From Chitinophagaceae bacterium (GTDB lineage Bacteria > Bacteroidota > Bacteroidia > Chitinophagales > Chitinophagaceae), in contig CANHUK010000078.1 of NCBI GenBank assembly GCA_947463755.1, positions 1 through 6,882 of the forward strand: DNA of 6,882 bases, written 5' to 3'. The translations under genes and the position numbers were made by a program. Below the pieces are notes generated by a model, which was not told where the DNA came from, did not search any database, and worked only from the letters and a program-made list of their open reading frames with translations. Below are positions 1-6,264 of the stretch, piece by piece. Position 1 is the first letter of the stretch. Every line of letters begins with the position of its first letter.

Positions 1-134
1 GGGCGAAGGAAGGATACGTAAACATCGTCGGCGGCTGTTGCGGGACTACACCTGATCACATCAGACACATTGCCGCACATGTTCGTACCCTGAAACCCAG
101 GCCACTGCCCGTCATTGAAAAAGAACTGATCTGA
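1..134 (+). CDS. Homocysteine S-methyltransferase (MetH N-terminal domain as a separate protein), 3' end only
   Basis: The reading frame is open from base 3 and ends with TGA at 132-134, giving the last 43 residues of a protein that begins before the window. The residues [14 protein letters not shown] match the end of the homocysteine-binding barrel of cobalamin-dependent methionine synthase. The two adjacent cysteines (codons 36-38 and 39-41) correspond to E. coli MetH Cys310 and Cys311, two of the three zinc ligands that activate homocysteine. In E. coli the chain runs on into the folate domain; here it stops about 30 residues after the motif, and the rest of MetH starts 34 bases later as its own gene. 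By inference this is the homocysteine-activating subunit working with the downstream protein, probably from one mRNA. A BHMT-like or MmuM-like enzyme has the same fold, but the context favours split MetH. The third zinc cysteine lies outside the window. Confidence 0.88.
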   Translation, partial: AKEGYVNIVGGCCGTTPDHIRHIAAHVRTLKPRPLPVIEKELI

Positions 135-168
135 GGCATATAAGCCTCCCATTCAACGCATACCCACT

Positions 169-2859
169 ATGTCTGCACCCAGCGTCATCAAACCATACCT
201 CCGGCTCTCCGGACTTGAACCCCTGGTCATCCGTCCGGAAACCAATTTTGTCAACGTCGGCGAACGCACCAATGTGACGGGTTCCAAAAAGTTCGCACGC
301 CTCATCCGCGATGGCCTCTATGAAGAGGCGCTGACGGTCGCCCGGCAACAGGTGGAAAGCGGTGCCCAGGTACTGGACGTCAACATGGATGATGCCCTGC
401 TTGATGGTGAAAGTGCCATGGTGACCTTCCTCAACCAGCTGCAGAGTGAGCCCGATATCGCCCGCATTCCGATCATGATCGACTCCTCGAAGTTTGCCAT
501 CATCGAAGCAGGCCTTAAATGCGTGCAGGGTAAATGCATCGTGAACTCCATCTCCCTTAAGGAAGGCGAGGAGAAATTTCTGGAACAGGCGGTCATCTGC
601 CGCAGCTACGGGGCCGCCGTCATTGTAATGGCCTTCGACGAACAGGGCCAGGCAGATGATCTCAAGCGCCGCGTGGAGATCGCCGACCGGGCTTACCGGA
701 TCCTCACGCAACAGGCCGGATTTCCGCCGCAGGATATCATCTTCGATCTGAACGTCTTCGCGGTCGCCACCGGCCTGGAAGAACACAACAATTACGCAGT
801 CGACTTCATCGAGGCGACCCGCACCATCAAGCAGAAGTATCCGCTCGTGAAGATCAGCGGAGGCGTCAGCAACCTGTCCTTTTCCTTCCGTGGGAACGAC
901 CACGTGCGGGAAGCCATGCACTCCGTATTTCTCTTCCATGCCATCCGCGCCGGGATGGACATGGGCATCGTGAATGCAGGCCAGCTGGTGGTTTATGACG
1001 AGATCGAACCGGAACTCCGCACACGCTGCGAGGATGTGATCCTCAACCGAAACAACGATAACAACGAAGCCACCGAAAGACTCATCGCCCTCGCGGAACA
1101 GGTCAAGGCCAAGGGTAAGGTGCAGGAACGCGATGAGTCCTGGCGGAAGGGTACTGTGCAGGAAAGGCTGAAACACGCCCTGGTCAATGGCATCACTGAA
1201 TACATCGAAGCGGATACCGAAGAAGCCCGACAGCAGTATCCGCGCCCCCTCGACGTGATCGAAGGACCGCTGATGGACGGCATGAACTTCGTCGGCGACC
1301 TGTTCGGTGCCGGCAAAATGTTCCTGCCGCAGGTCGTCAAGAGCGCGCGCGTCATGAAAAAGAGTGTGGCAGTGCTGACACCCTACATCGAGTTGGAAAA
1401 AGCCGAGGCCTCCTCCGCCGGCCGTATCCTCCTGGCGACCGTCAAGGGTGATGTGCACGATATTGGAAAGAACATCGTCGGTGTAGTCCTTGGGTGTAAC
1501 GGATATGAGATCATCGACCTGGGCGTGATGGTCCCCGCCGACCGGATCCTGGAAGAAGCCCAAAAACGAGGCGCCGACATCATCGGACTGAGCGGCCTCA
1601 TCACGCCCTCGCTGGATGAGATGGTGCATGTGGCCCGCGAGATGAAACGCCGCGGAATGACGCAGCCCCTGCTGATCGGTGGCGCCACCACCTCCAGAAT
1701 GCACACGGCCGTCAAGATCGCCAGGGAGTACGACCATGGTGTTGTGCACGTCCTCGATGCGTCACGAAGCGTCTCCGTCGCCGGCAATCTGCTCAACCTG
1801 GACCAGCGTCCTGAATTCCTGGGAGGCGTAAGTCGCGAATATGCTCAACTGCGACAAGATTTTGAAGCCAGGAAGACCGTTAAACAATCGATCTCCTATA
1901 AGGAAGCGGTCTCCAACCGATTTAAACCTGACTGGAATAAATATGAACCCGCAACGCCCAGGTTCACCGGGGCGCAAAGCTTCCGCCGTGTAGATCTGGC
2001 CAAGCTGCGTCCGTACATAGACTGGTCGCCATTCTTCATCGCCTGGGAATTGGGCGGGCATTTCCCCGACATCCTCACCGATGCGGTGGTGGGTACCGAA
2101 GCCACAAAGCTATACCGGGATGCCGAAACCATGCTTTCCCGGATCATTTCCGAACAATGGCTGGAAGCACATGCCGTCATAGGCTTCTGGCCGGCCAACG
2201 GACACGGCGGAGACACGGTGACCCTGCTGGCTGAAAAAAATGGAGCGGAAAACGTCGTAACCCTTGAATTCCTTCGTCAACAGGCTAAAAAGGCATCCGG
2301 TCAGCCCAACCTCTCCCTGGCAGACTTCATTGCGCCGGCGGAATCAGCCAAGCAGGACTACCTGGGAGCATTCGCCGTGACCATCGCCGGTATAGAAGAG
2401 CATATCCGGAAGTTCGAGGCGGATCACGATGATTACGGCAAGATCATGCTGCAGGCACTGGCGGACAGACTGGCCGAAGCCCTGGCAGAATGGATGCACG
2501 AACAGGTCCGGAAAGAATACTGGGGATATGCGTCTGAAGAGTCGCTCTCAAACGACGAACTCATCCGTGAAAAATATAGTGGCATCAGACCTGCACCAGG
2601 CTATCCCGCCTGTCCGGATCACACGGAAAAATACAAGTTGTTCGATCTTTTGGACGCCACCGCGGCCATTGGCATCGGCCTGACCGAATCACTGGCCATG
2701 TATCCGGCCTCTTCTGTCTGCGGATGGTACTTCGCCCATCCGGAGGCGAAATATTTCGGCGTCGGAAAGATCGGCAAAGATCAGCTGACGGATTATACCG
2801 TCCGCAAGGGAATGGATCCTGAAGAGATGGAACGCTGGCTGCGCCCGGTACTGGAGTGA
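169..2859 (+). CDS. metH: Methionine synthase, cobalamin-dependent: folate, cap, B12 and reactivation domains (no homocysteine domain)
   Basis: This 896-residue protein carries the methyl from 5-methyltetrahydrofolate through cobalamin to homocysteine, in the cytosol. It aligns by eye with E. coli MetH from about residue 330 to the end. Domains in order: pterin-binding barrel (about 25-290, with [14 protein letters not shown] at 29-42 and a DVNMDD motif at 70-75); helical cap (about 320-405, with [17 protein letters not shown]); cobalamin-binding Rossmann domain (about 415-545); and SAM-binding reactivation domain (about 570-890). In the B12 motif [10 protein letters not shown], Asp428 and His430 match the E. 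coli ligand pair Asp757/His759, and Ser481 matches Ser810. [15 protein letters not shown] at 807-821 matches the SAM site around Arg1134. The ATG at 169 is kept because conserved sequence begins soon after; there is no clear Shine-Dalgarno. The absent homocysteine domain is supplied by the gene ending at 134. The frame is intact. The reactivation domain implies dependence on SAM and a flavodoxin-like reductant. Confidence 0.97.
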   Translation: MSAPSVIKPYLRLSGLEPLVIRPETNFVNVGERTNVTGSKKFARLIRDGLYEEALTVARQQVESGAQVLDVNMDDALLDGESAMVTFLNQLQSEPDIARIPIMIDSSKFAIIEAGLKCVQGKCIVNSISLKEGEEKFLEQAVICRSYGAAVIVMAFDEQGQADDLKRRVEIADRAYRILTQQAGFPPQDIIFDLNVFAVATGLEEHNNYAVDFIEATRTIKQKYPLVKISGGVSNLSFSFRGNDHVREAMHSVFLFHAIRAGMDMGIVNAGQLVVYDEIEPELRTRCEDVILNRNNDNNEATERLIALAEQVKAKGKVQERDESWRKGTVQERLKHALVNGITEYIEADTEEARQQYPRPLDVIEGPLMDGMNFVGDLFGAGKMFLPQVVKSARVMKKSVAVLTPYIELEKAEASSAGRILLATVKGDVHDIGKNIVGVVLGCNGYEIIDLGVMVPADRILEEAQKRGADIIGLSGLITPSLDEMVHVAREMKRRGMTQPLLIGGATTSRMHTAVKIAREYDHGVVHVLDASRSVSVAGNLLNLDQRPEFLGGVSREYAQLRQDFEARKTVKQSISYKEAVSNRFKPDWNKYEPATPRFTGAQSFRRVDLAKLRPYIDWSPFFIAWELGGHFPDILTDAVVGTEATKLYRDAETMLSRIISEQWLEAHAVIGFWPANGHGGDTVTLLAEKNGAENVVTLEFLRQQAKKASGQPNLSLADFIAPAESAKQDYLGAFAVTIAGIEEHIRKFEADHDDYGKIMLQALADRLAEALAEWMHEQVRKEYWGYASEESLSNDELIREKYSGIRPAPGYPACPDHTEKYKLFDLLDATAAIGIGLTESLAMYPASSVCGWYFAHPEAKYFGVGKIGKDQLTDYTVRKGMDPEEMERWLRPVLE

Positions 2860-2874
2860 TCATAGCTACCCGGG
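2844..2874. terminator. Possible weak hairpin between convergent metH and the AP endonuclease gene
   Basis: CCCGGTA (2844-2850) can pair with TACC/GGG (2867-2870 and 2872-2874) with one bulged C at 2871, leaving a 16-base loop that holds the metH stop. It lies where the two convergent genes end only 16 bases apart. There is no U tract on either side, so termination function is a guess based on position. Confidence 0.25.
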
Positions 2875-2875
2875 G

Positions 2876-3643
2876 TCAGACATCCAGGTCCAGATATACC
2901 GGACAGTGATCGCTGTGTTTGACGTCCGGATATATGGCCGCCGATCTGAGTCCCGCCGCAAGGGGCTCTGTCACATTGATGTAGTCGATCCTCCAGCCCT
3001 TATTCTGGAGTCGCACCGTAGGGAACCGCTGGCTCCACCAGGTGAAGCGACCAGGGGAATCATCAAAATGTCGAAGCGAATCTTTCCATCCGCTGTCAAA
3101 GAAACGATCCATCCAGGCCCGCTCGCCGGGCAGAAATCCTGACGATTGCTTATTGCCCTTAGGATCGTGGATGTCTATTTCACGATGGGCGATGTTGTAG
3201 TCGCCACAAAGGATGACCTTGCTGCGCTCCCTGCGCAAGTCCGCCAGATAGGCATCTATCTCATCCAGCCACTGGTATTTATAACCCTGGCGCTCCTCCC
3301 CGGAAGTACCCGAAGGAAAATAGGCGTTGATGAGTCTGGTATCGCCAAAATCCAACTGTATGACCCGGCCTTCTTCATCACTCTGTCCAAACCCATGGCC
3401 ATACGTGACATGATCGGGCTTGCGCCGCGTGAATACCGCTACACCACTGTATCCCCGCTTGCGCGCACTGAACCAGTAGTCATGATATCCCAGTTCCTCA
3501 AAAGGTCTGATATCGATATTGTCGCGCTCGGCCTTGGTCTCCTGGATGCAGATCACATCCGCCGGATCCGTGGACAGCCATTCGATCAAACCCTTTTTGA
3601 TGGCCGCACGAATTCCATTCACATTGTAACTGATGATCCTCAT
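2876..3643 (-). CDS. xth: Exodeoxyribonuclease III family AP endonuclease
   Basis: This 255-residue protein belongs to the ExoIII/APE1 endonuclease-exonuclease-phosphatase family. The family cuts DNA 5' to abasic sites in base excision repair and often also removes 3' blocking groups. The family motifs are all present: SYNVNGIRA at the N-terminus (Asn7), IQETK with metal-binding Glu35, NAYFPSG with Tyr108, CGDYN with Asp148 and Asn150, GFLPGERAW at 169-177, WRIDYI with Asp220, and HSDHCPV at 243-249 with the catalytic Asp245-His246 pair. Length is normal for a bacterial single-domain member, and there is no N-terminal extension or signal peptide. The ATG start places the conserved strand MRIISYNVNG right at the N-terminus, as usual. 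It ends 16 bases from the convergent metH and is divergent from the DUF4286 gene. Whether exonuclease or AP activity dominates cannot be read from the sequence. Confidence 0.95.
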   Translation of the reverse strand: MRIISYNVNGIRAAIKKGLIEWLSTDPADVICIQETKAERDNIDIRPFEELGYHDYWFSARKRGYSGVAVFTRRKPDHVTYGHGFGQSDEEGRVIQLDFGDTRLINAYFPSGTSGEERQGYKYQWLDEIDAYLADLRRERSKVILCGDYNIAHREIDIHDPKGNKQSSGFLPGERAWMDRFFDSGWKDSLRHFDDSPGRFTWWSQRFPTVRLQNKGWRIDYINVTEPLAAGLRSAAIYPDVKHSDHCPVYLDLDV

Positions 3644-3647
3644 GCAG

Positions 3648-3655
3648 TAAAATTA
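3648..3655 (-). promoter_or_regulatory. Candidate -7 box for the AP endonuclease gene (near-leaderless)
   Basis: On the minus strand TAATTTTA lies four bases before the ATG. It differs from the Bacteroidota -7 consensus TAnnTTTG at the last base. I see no matching TTG/TTTG element about 20 bases upstream, so this is tentative. If used, transcription would start at or next to the start codon. The pyrH start has the same arrangement. Confidence 0.25.
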
Positions 3656-3726
3656 ACACTTCAACCCTATCTTTATTACATGAGTCCATGCTGAAGAAGT
3701 CCCAGATCAGTCCTGAAAAAGACACC

Positions 3727-4032
3727 ATGTACATATATAACGTAACCAGCCTCGTACCGACCGACATTCACAGCGAATGGCTCGACTGGATGCGGACGGA
3801 TCACATTCCCAGGGTGATCGCCACAGGTCTCTTCTCGCATCACCGGATCCTCCGCCTGAGGGATACCGATGAGTCTGATGGTGTGACCTATGCCGTGCAG
3901 TATTTCTGCAGCAGCCGGGAGGCTTATGACCTGTACCTGTCGAAACATTCGAGTTCCCTGCGACGGGAAGCCACGGAAAAGTGGTCCGAAGGTGTGGTTT
4001 CATTTCGGACATTGATGGAAGTTATCAACTGA
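3727..4032 (+). CDS. DUF4286 family protein (function unknown)
   Basis: This 101-residue cytosolic-looking protein has no signal peptide or membrane segment. I recognise it as DUF4286, a small family found widely in Bacteroidota. Family-like features are the N-terminal MYIYNVTSLVP, HSEWLDWMRTDHIPRVIATGLF, GVTYAVQYFC in the middle, and the C-terminal FRTLMEVI. The shape (short beta strand, amphipathic helix with W and H residues, second strand, helix, last strand) suggests a ferredoxin-like or dimeric alpha/beta barrel fold, but that is inference. I chose the ATG at 3727 because the family begins at MY(I/L)YNVT; an in-frame ATG at 3688 would add 13 residues (MLKKSQISPEKDT) that look like leader. 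It is divergent from the AP endonuclease gene and followed by a possible terminator. No function is known to me, and the neighbours do not give one. Confidence 0.85.
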   Translation: MYIYNVTSLVPTDIHSEWLDWMRTDHIPRVIATGLFSHHRILRLRDTDESDGVTYAVQYFCSSREAYDLYLSKHSSSLRREATEKWSEGVVSFRTLMEVIN

Positions 4033-4053
4033 ATGTGGAAAACAGGGTGGCTG

Positions 4054-4078
4054 AAAACCCTATGAAATCAGGGGTTTT
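4054..4078 (+). terminator. Possible intrinsic terminator after the DUF4286 gene
   Basis: AAAACCC (4054-4060) and GGGTTTT (4072-4078) form a perfect 7-bp stem with an 11-base loop, 21 bases past the DUF4286 stop. The U run is part of the stem rather than a separate tail, so it is weaker than the other terminators here. Confidence 0.4.
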
Positions 4079-4126
4079 GAGAATTTCCGACACGGAATTG
4101 AGTTCCGGCCGTTTCGGATTTCAGCA

Positions 4127-4163
4127 TGAAATGCAGTGATATCAAGGGTTTCAAGGCATTTCA
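4127..4163. repeat. 8-bp inverted repeat upstream of the HU gene
   Basis: TGAAATGC at 4127-4134 is the exact reverse complement of GCATTTCA at 4156-4163, with a 21-base spacer, followed by CTTTTCA. It could be a second transcription stop after DUF4286 or a protein-binding site. The sequence does not decide between these. Confidence 0.4.
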
Positions 4164-4255
4164 CTTTTCATTTATATATAAAGGTTTTTCATATGTGCGC
4201 TGGAATCATTGACTGGCGTGGATTACAGCGTTCACATACGGTGGATTCATTAAAT

Positions 4256-4285
4256 TTTGTCAAATGAAAAAAGCCTCTAAATTTG
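4256..4285 (+). promoter_or_regulatory. Bacteroidota-type housekeeping promoter for the HU gene
   Basis: TTTG at 4256-4259 is followed 18 bases later by TAAATTTG at 4278-4285, an exact match to the Bacteroidota consensus TTTG...TAnnTTTG with spacing inside the known range. Transcription would start near 4291, giving a leader of about 25 bases before the ATG at 4317. The leader has no Shine-Dalgarno and is AT-rich near the start, as is usual in the phylum. Confidence 0.72.
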
Positions 4286-4316
4286 CCCGAACAGTCACCA
4301 TTTAAATCACTCTACC

Positions 4317-4586
4317 ATGAACAAATCAGATTTGATCGCCAAGATCGCGGAAGACGCCGAAATTTCTAAGAAGCAGGCCAATGACGCCCTCGATTCATTC
4401 ATCCAGGCCGTTACCAAGACGCTGAAAGGCGGTGGTAAGGTTACCCTCGTGGGCTTCGGTACTTTCTCTGTCACCAAGCGTGCCGCCCGCAAAGGCCGCA
4501 ACCCGCAAACCGGTGCTGAGATCAAGATCAAGGCCAAGAAGATCGCCAAATTCAAGGCTGGAAAGGAACTCTCCGAGAAGATCTAA
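4317..4586 (+). CDS. hup: HU family DNA-binding protein
   Basis: This 89-residue histone-like protein has the normal length for HU, which binds DNA as a dimer, bends it and helps organise the nucleoid. The N-terminal half ([27 protein letters not shown]) forms the helical dimerisation domain. The second half holds the family signature [21 protein letters not shown] at 46-66, with the DNA-contacting arm rich in Arg and Lys (Arg55, Arg58, Arg61) and Pro63, the residue that intercalates into DNA in HU and IHF. The C-terminus returns to a Lys-rich strand and helix ([15 protein letters not shown]). It has its own promoter upstream and a strong terminator downstream, so it is probably a single-gene, highly expressed unit. 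IHF subunits are a theoretical alternative, but the short ends and closeness to classical HU favour HU. Confidence 0.96.
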   Translation: MNKSDLIAKIAEDAEISKKQANDALDSFIQAVTKTLKGGGKVTLVGFGTFSVTKRAARKGRNPQTGAEIKIKAKKIAKFKAGKELSEKI

Positions 4587-4607
4587 GGGAATCCAATCCC
4601 TGATCAG

Positions 4608-4645
4608 AAGCAAATCACACAATGTGGTTTGCTTTTTTTATTTTT
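4608..4645 (+). terminator. Intrinsic terminator of the HU gene
   Basis: AAGCAAATCACA (4608-4619) pairs with TGTGGTTTGCTT (4623-4634) through 12 pairs including one G-U wobble, with a CAA loop. The T tract runs through 4639, then A and five more T. It lies 21 bases past the HU stop. Confidence 0.92.
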
Positions 4646-4646
4646 G
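4639..4646 (+). promoter_or_regulatory. Candidate -7 box for the THX gene, inside the HU terminator tail
   Basis: TATTTTTG matches TAnnTTTG exactly and lies 26 bases before the THX start, close to the 31-base distance seen at HU. No TTG element is found at the usual distance upstream, since the terminator stem occupies that place. A T-rich tail can match by chance, so this is tentative. Confidence 0.4.
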
Positions 4647-4672
4647 CATCACAACAAAATAAAACGACCATC

Positions 4673-4801
4673 ATGGGAAGAGGTGATAAGAAGACCAAAA
4701 AAGGAAAAATTTTCAAGGGATCTTTCGGTAAGTCGCGTTCTGCGCGTCCGCACGTCGCCAAGCGCAATGCTGCAAAGGCTGCTGCTCCCGCATCGAACTG
4801 A
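4673..4801 (+). CDS. Small ribosomal subunit protein bTHX
   Basis: This 42-residue, very basic protein starts MGRGDKKTKKGKIFKGSFGKSRSARP. It matches the THX pattern known from Thermus (MGKGD, then a K/R-rich stretch, then GKI..G.(F/Y)GK.R), a 27-residue peptide that sits in the head of the 30S subunit and stabilises rRNA packing. Here the core is followed by an extra tail of about 16 residues rich in Ala and Lys (HVAKRNAAKAAAPASN). I expect a longer tail in Bacteroidota members, but its role is unknown. The ATG at 4673 gives the canonical MGRGD start. The gene lies 27 bases after the HU terminator tail and ends 40 bases before the convergent pdxH. It is short enough to be missed by gene callers. 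No gene symbol is assigned. Confidence 0.93.
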   Translation: MGRGDKKTKKGKIFKGSFGKSRSARPHVAKRNAAKAAAPASN

Positions 4802-4802
4802 T

Positions 4803-4820
4803 CGATCGACCCGATCGTTT
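4803..4820 (+). terminator. Small hairpin directly after the THX stop
   Basis: CGATCG (4803-4808) and CGATCG (4812-4817) pair across an ACC loop, followed by TTTCT. It starts two bases after the stop codon. The stem is GC-rich but only 6 bp and the T run is short, so it may assist the larger hairpin that follows or do nothing. Confidence 0.35.
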
Positions 4821-4829
4821 CTGACCGAC

Positions 4830-4858
4830 CAAGGCTCCACCTCAGGGTGCGAGCCTTG
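4830..4858. terminator. Terminator-like hairpin between THX and pdxH, overlapping the end of pdxH
   Basis: CAAGGCTC+CACC (4830-4841) pairs with GGTG+GAGCCTTG (4846-4849 and 4851-4858), leaving a TCAG loop and one bulged C at 4850, a 12-bp stem. On the plus strand the tail is TTAATTT, a moderate U tract that would end THX transcription. On the minus strand there is no U tract. The right arm encodes the last residues of pdxH, and the pdxH stop lies in the loop. Confidence 0.6.
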
Positions 4859-5492
4859 TTAATTTCCAGCCTTCGCCATCCTGCAGATCATACCGGATGC
4901 GGTCATGCAGGCGGCTGGGGCGACCCTGCCAAAATTCCAGCATGACAGGTTTGAGACGATATCCACCCCAGTGCGGGGGCCTGTAGATCGGCGTGTCGCT
5001 GAAGCGTTCGGATATCTCGGCAATGTTGCGGTCGAGGATCTCGCGCGACTCGATGGTATTTGACTGCGGGGAGGCCCAGGCACCGATCCGGCTACCTTCA
5101 GGCCGTGAGTTGAAATAGGTATCACTCTCCTCTGGACTTACCCGTTCACAAACACCTTCGACCCTGATTTGGCGCTCCAGTTCCTTCCAGAAGAAGAGCA
5201 GGCTTGCCTTGGGATGCTCTGTCAGTTCCCGGCCTTTACGGCTCTCATAGTTGGTATACCACACAAAGCCATGATCGTCGTATCCCTTCAGCAATACGAT
5301 CCGGCTGCCCGGAAATCCCGATGCAGAAAGGGTACACAGGGTCATGGCATTGACTTCATCAATGTCTGCCTTGAGGGCTTCCGCCCACCATCTATCGAAC
5401 TGACGAAAGGGATTCGGATCAACATCGGATTCCGACAGGGCTTCACGCATGTATTCACGACGGATCGAAGAAATGGATGCATCCTGATGCAT
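4842..5492 (-). CDS. pdxH: Pyridoxamine/pyridoxine 5'-phosphate oxidase
   Basis: This enzyme is an FMN-dependent dimer that oxidises pyridoxine or pyridoxamine 5'-phosphate to pyridoxal phosphate, using oxygen. Starting at the ATG at 5492 it has 216 residues, close to the 218 of E. coli. Motifs in order: IRREY near the N-terminus; [11 protein letters not shown] and [12 protein letters not shown] for FMN and its phosphate (Ser84, Arg85, Lys86); [35 protein letters not shown] with the substrate-binding Arg130 and Ser134; [10 protein letters not shown]; and the family signature [13 protein letters not shown] with Arg194 and His196, matching catalytic E. coli Arg197 and His199. It ends in the typical RLAP. 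A GTG at 5537 would add 15 residues not seen in relatives, so I prefer the ATG. It follows pyrH by 57 bases on the same strand and probably shares its transcript. The 3' end overlaps a hairpin. Confidence 0.96.
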   Translation of the reverse strand: MHQDASISSIRREYMREALSESDVDPNPFRQFDRWWAEALKADIDEVNAMTLCTLSASGFPGSRIVLLKGYDDHGFVWYTNYESRKGRELTEHPKASLLFFWKELERQIRVEGVCERVSPEESDTYFNSRPEGSRIGAWASPQSNTIESREILDRNIAEISERFSDTPIYRPPHWGGYRLKPVMLEFWQGRPSRLHDRIRYDLQDGEGWKLTRLAP

Positions 5493-5549
5493 GATATGTG
5501 GATTGAGGGGGATCTCAGCAATGATATTCGCTATCACGGATGGGGCGGT

Positions 5550-6260
5550 TCACTTCACCAGTGTGCCCACTTTTTCGCCCATGATCACGCGCTTGAGGTT
5601 GCCGGGTTCGTTCATGTCGAATACGATGATGGGCAGGTTGTTTTCCTGGCACAACGTGAAGGCTGTCATGTCCATGATCTTCAGGTTCCGGTCGATGCAC
5701 TCACGGAAGCTGATGGTATCATACTTGGTGGCGTGTGGATCCTTCTCAGGATCGGCGGAGTACACACCATTTACCCGCGTACCTTTCAGGATGATATCGG
5801 CACCGATCTCGACCGCACGCAGGGATCCGGCCGTGTCAGTCGTGAAGTAGGGATTTCCGGTGCCAGCGCCAAAGATCACGACCCGGCCTTTCTCGAGATG
5901 CCTGATCGCGCGGCGGCGAATATAGGCCTCCGCAACACCTTCCATCTTGAGGGCGCTCATCAGCCGCGTATAGACGCTCAATTTTTCCAGCATCGCCTGC
6001 ATGGCCATACCATTGATCACTGTCGCCAGCATGCCCATGTAGTCGCCGTGTGCCCTTTCGATCCCGGTCTCGGACTCGTTCATCCCCCGGTAGATATTCC
6101 CACCGCCGATGACAATGGCCACTTCAACACCTGACTGTACAATGGATTTCACTTCCTGAGCATATTGGCCGATAACGGCGGGGTCCAGACCGAAGCTGTT
6201 CTGACCCATCAGTGATTCGCCCGACAATTTCAGCAGGACACGTTTATAGACTGGCTTCAT
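5550..6260 (-). CDS. pyrH: UMP kinase
   Basis: UMP kinase phosphorylates UMP to UDP with ATP, feeding pyrimidine nucleotide synthesis; the bacterial enzyme is a cytosolic hexamer of the amino acid kinase family. From the ATG at 6260 it has 236 residues, the usual length. Visible motifs are [12 protein letters not shown] at the N-terminus (Lys11, Ser13, Gly14), IGGGNIYRG at 51-59, [13 protein letters not shown] with Asp73 for the UMP site, [12 protein letters not shown] at 133-144, [15 protein letters not shown] at 157-171 for the nucleotide site, and a final VGTLVK. An upstream GTG/ATG-type extension of 16 residues ([16 protein letters not shown]) reaches towards the terminator and is unlike the family, so the start at MKPVYKRV is preferred. 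It follows tsf, as in many bacteria, but a strong terminator lies between, so it likely has its own promoter. The next gene is pdxH rather than the common frr. Confidence 0.97.
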   Translation of the reverse strand: MKPVYKRVLLKLSGESLMGQNSFGLDPAVIGQYAQEVKSIVQSGVEVAIVIGGGNIYRGMNESETGIERAHGDYMGMLATVINGMAMQAMLEKLSVYTRLMSALKMEGVAEAYIRRRAIRHLEKGRVVIFGAGTGNPYFTTDTAGSLRAVEIGADIILKGTRVNGVYSADPEKDPHATKYDTISFRECIDRNLKIMDMTAFTLCQENNLPIIVFDMNEPGNLKRVIMGEKVGTLVK

Positions 6261-6264
6261 GCTG

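Larger units (their letters stand above)
4033..4316. other. 284-base non-coding region upstream of the HU gene
   Basis: There is no credible gene here; the only ATG frames are about 25 codons long and resemble nothing. From left to right it holds the 7-bp inverted repeat after DUF4286, a stretch with repeated TTCCG/CGGAA half-sites (about 4084-4116), an 8-bp inverted repeat TGAAATGC...GCATTTCA (4127-4134 and 4156-4163), a perfect 12-bp AT palindrome TTTATATATAAA (4171-4182), and the HU promoter near the right end. The last 150 bases are clearly more AT-rich than the flanking genes, as expected of a promoter region for a highly expressed gene. Confidence 0.6.

Noticed and set aside
135..168. 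Possible frameshift joining the homocysteine domain gene to metH
   Set aside because: The first frame ends cleanly after the zinc motif, and the second has its own ATG with a plausible N-terminus. Split MetH is known in Bacteroidota, so an error is not needed to explain it.
112..1749. 545-codon open frame on the minus strand opposite metH
   Set aside because: It is in codon register with a clearly real metH, and its openness follows from absence of TTA/CTA/TCA codons. Its protein has no recognisable motif, and it runs into the end of the upstream gene.
3146..3694. 182-codon open frame opposite the AP endonuclease gene
   Set aside because: It is the same in-register antisense effect; the sense gene has all catalytic motifs.
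3688..3726. Upstream start adding 13 residues to the DUF4286 protein
   Set aside because: Family members begin at MY(I/L)YNVT, which is the ATG at 3727; the extra residues have no conserved look.
4062..4139. 25-codon frame starting MKSGVLRISDTE in the spacer before HU
   Set aside because: It starts inside a hairpin loop, has no family resemblance, no promoter and no neighbouring coding signal.
4193..4267. 24-codon frame starting MCAGIIDWRG before HU
   Set aside because: It would overlap the HU promoter's upstream element and has no similarity to known leader peptides; length is within chance.
4629..4862. 77-codon plus-strand frame overlapping THX
   Set aside because: It overlaps THX in another frame, starts inside the HU terminator and ends inside the next hairpin. 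The THX frame has the family sequence.
5493..5537. GTG start adding 15 residues to PdxH
   Set aside because: The ATG at 5492 gives the normal family length and N-terminus, and the extension ([15 protein letters not shown]) is unlike relatives.
5169..6134. 321-codon open frame on the plus strand opposite pdxH and pyrH
   Set aside because: pdxH and pyrH happen to share codon register, so one antisense frame spans both. Both sense genes carry full family motifs.
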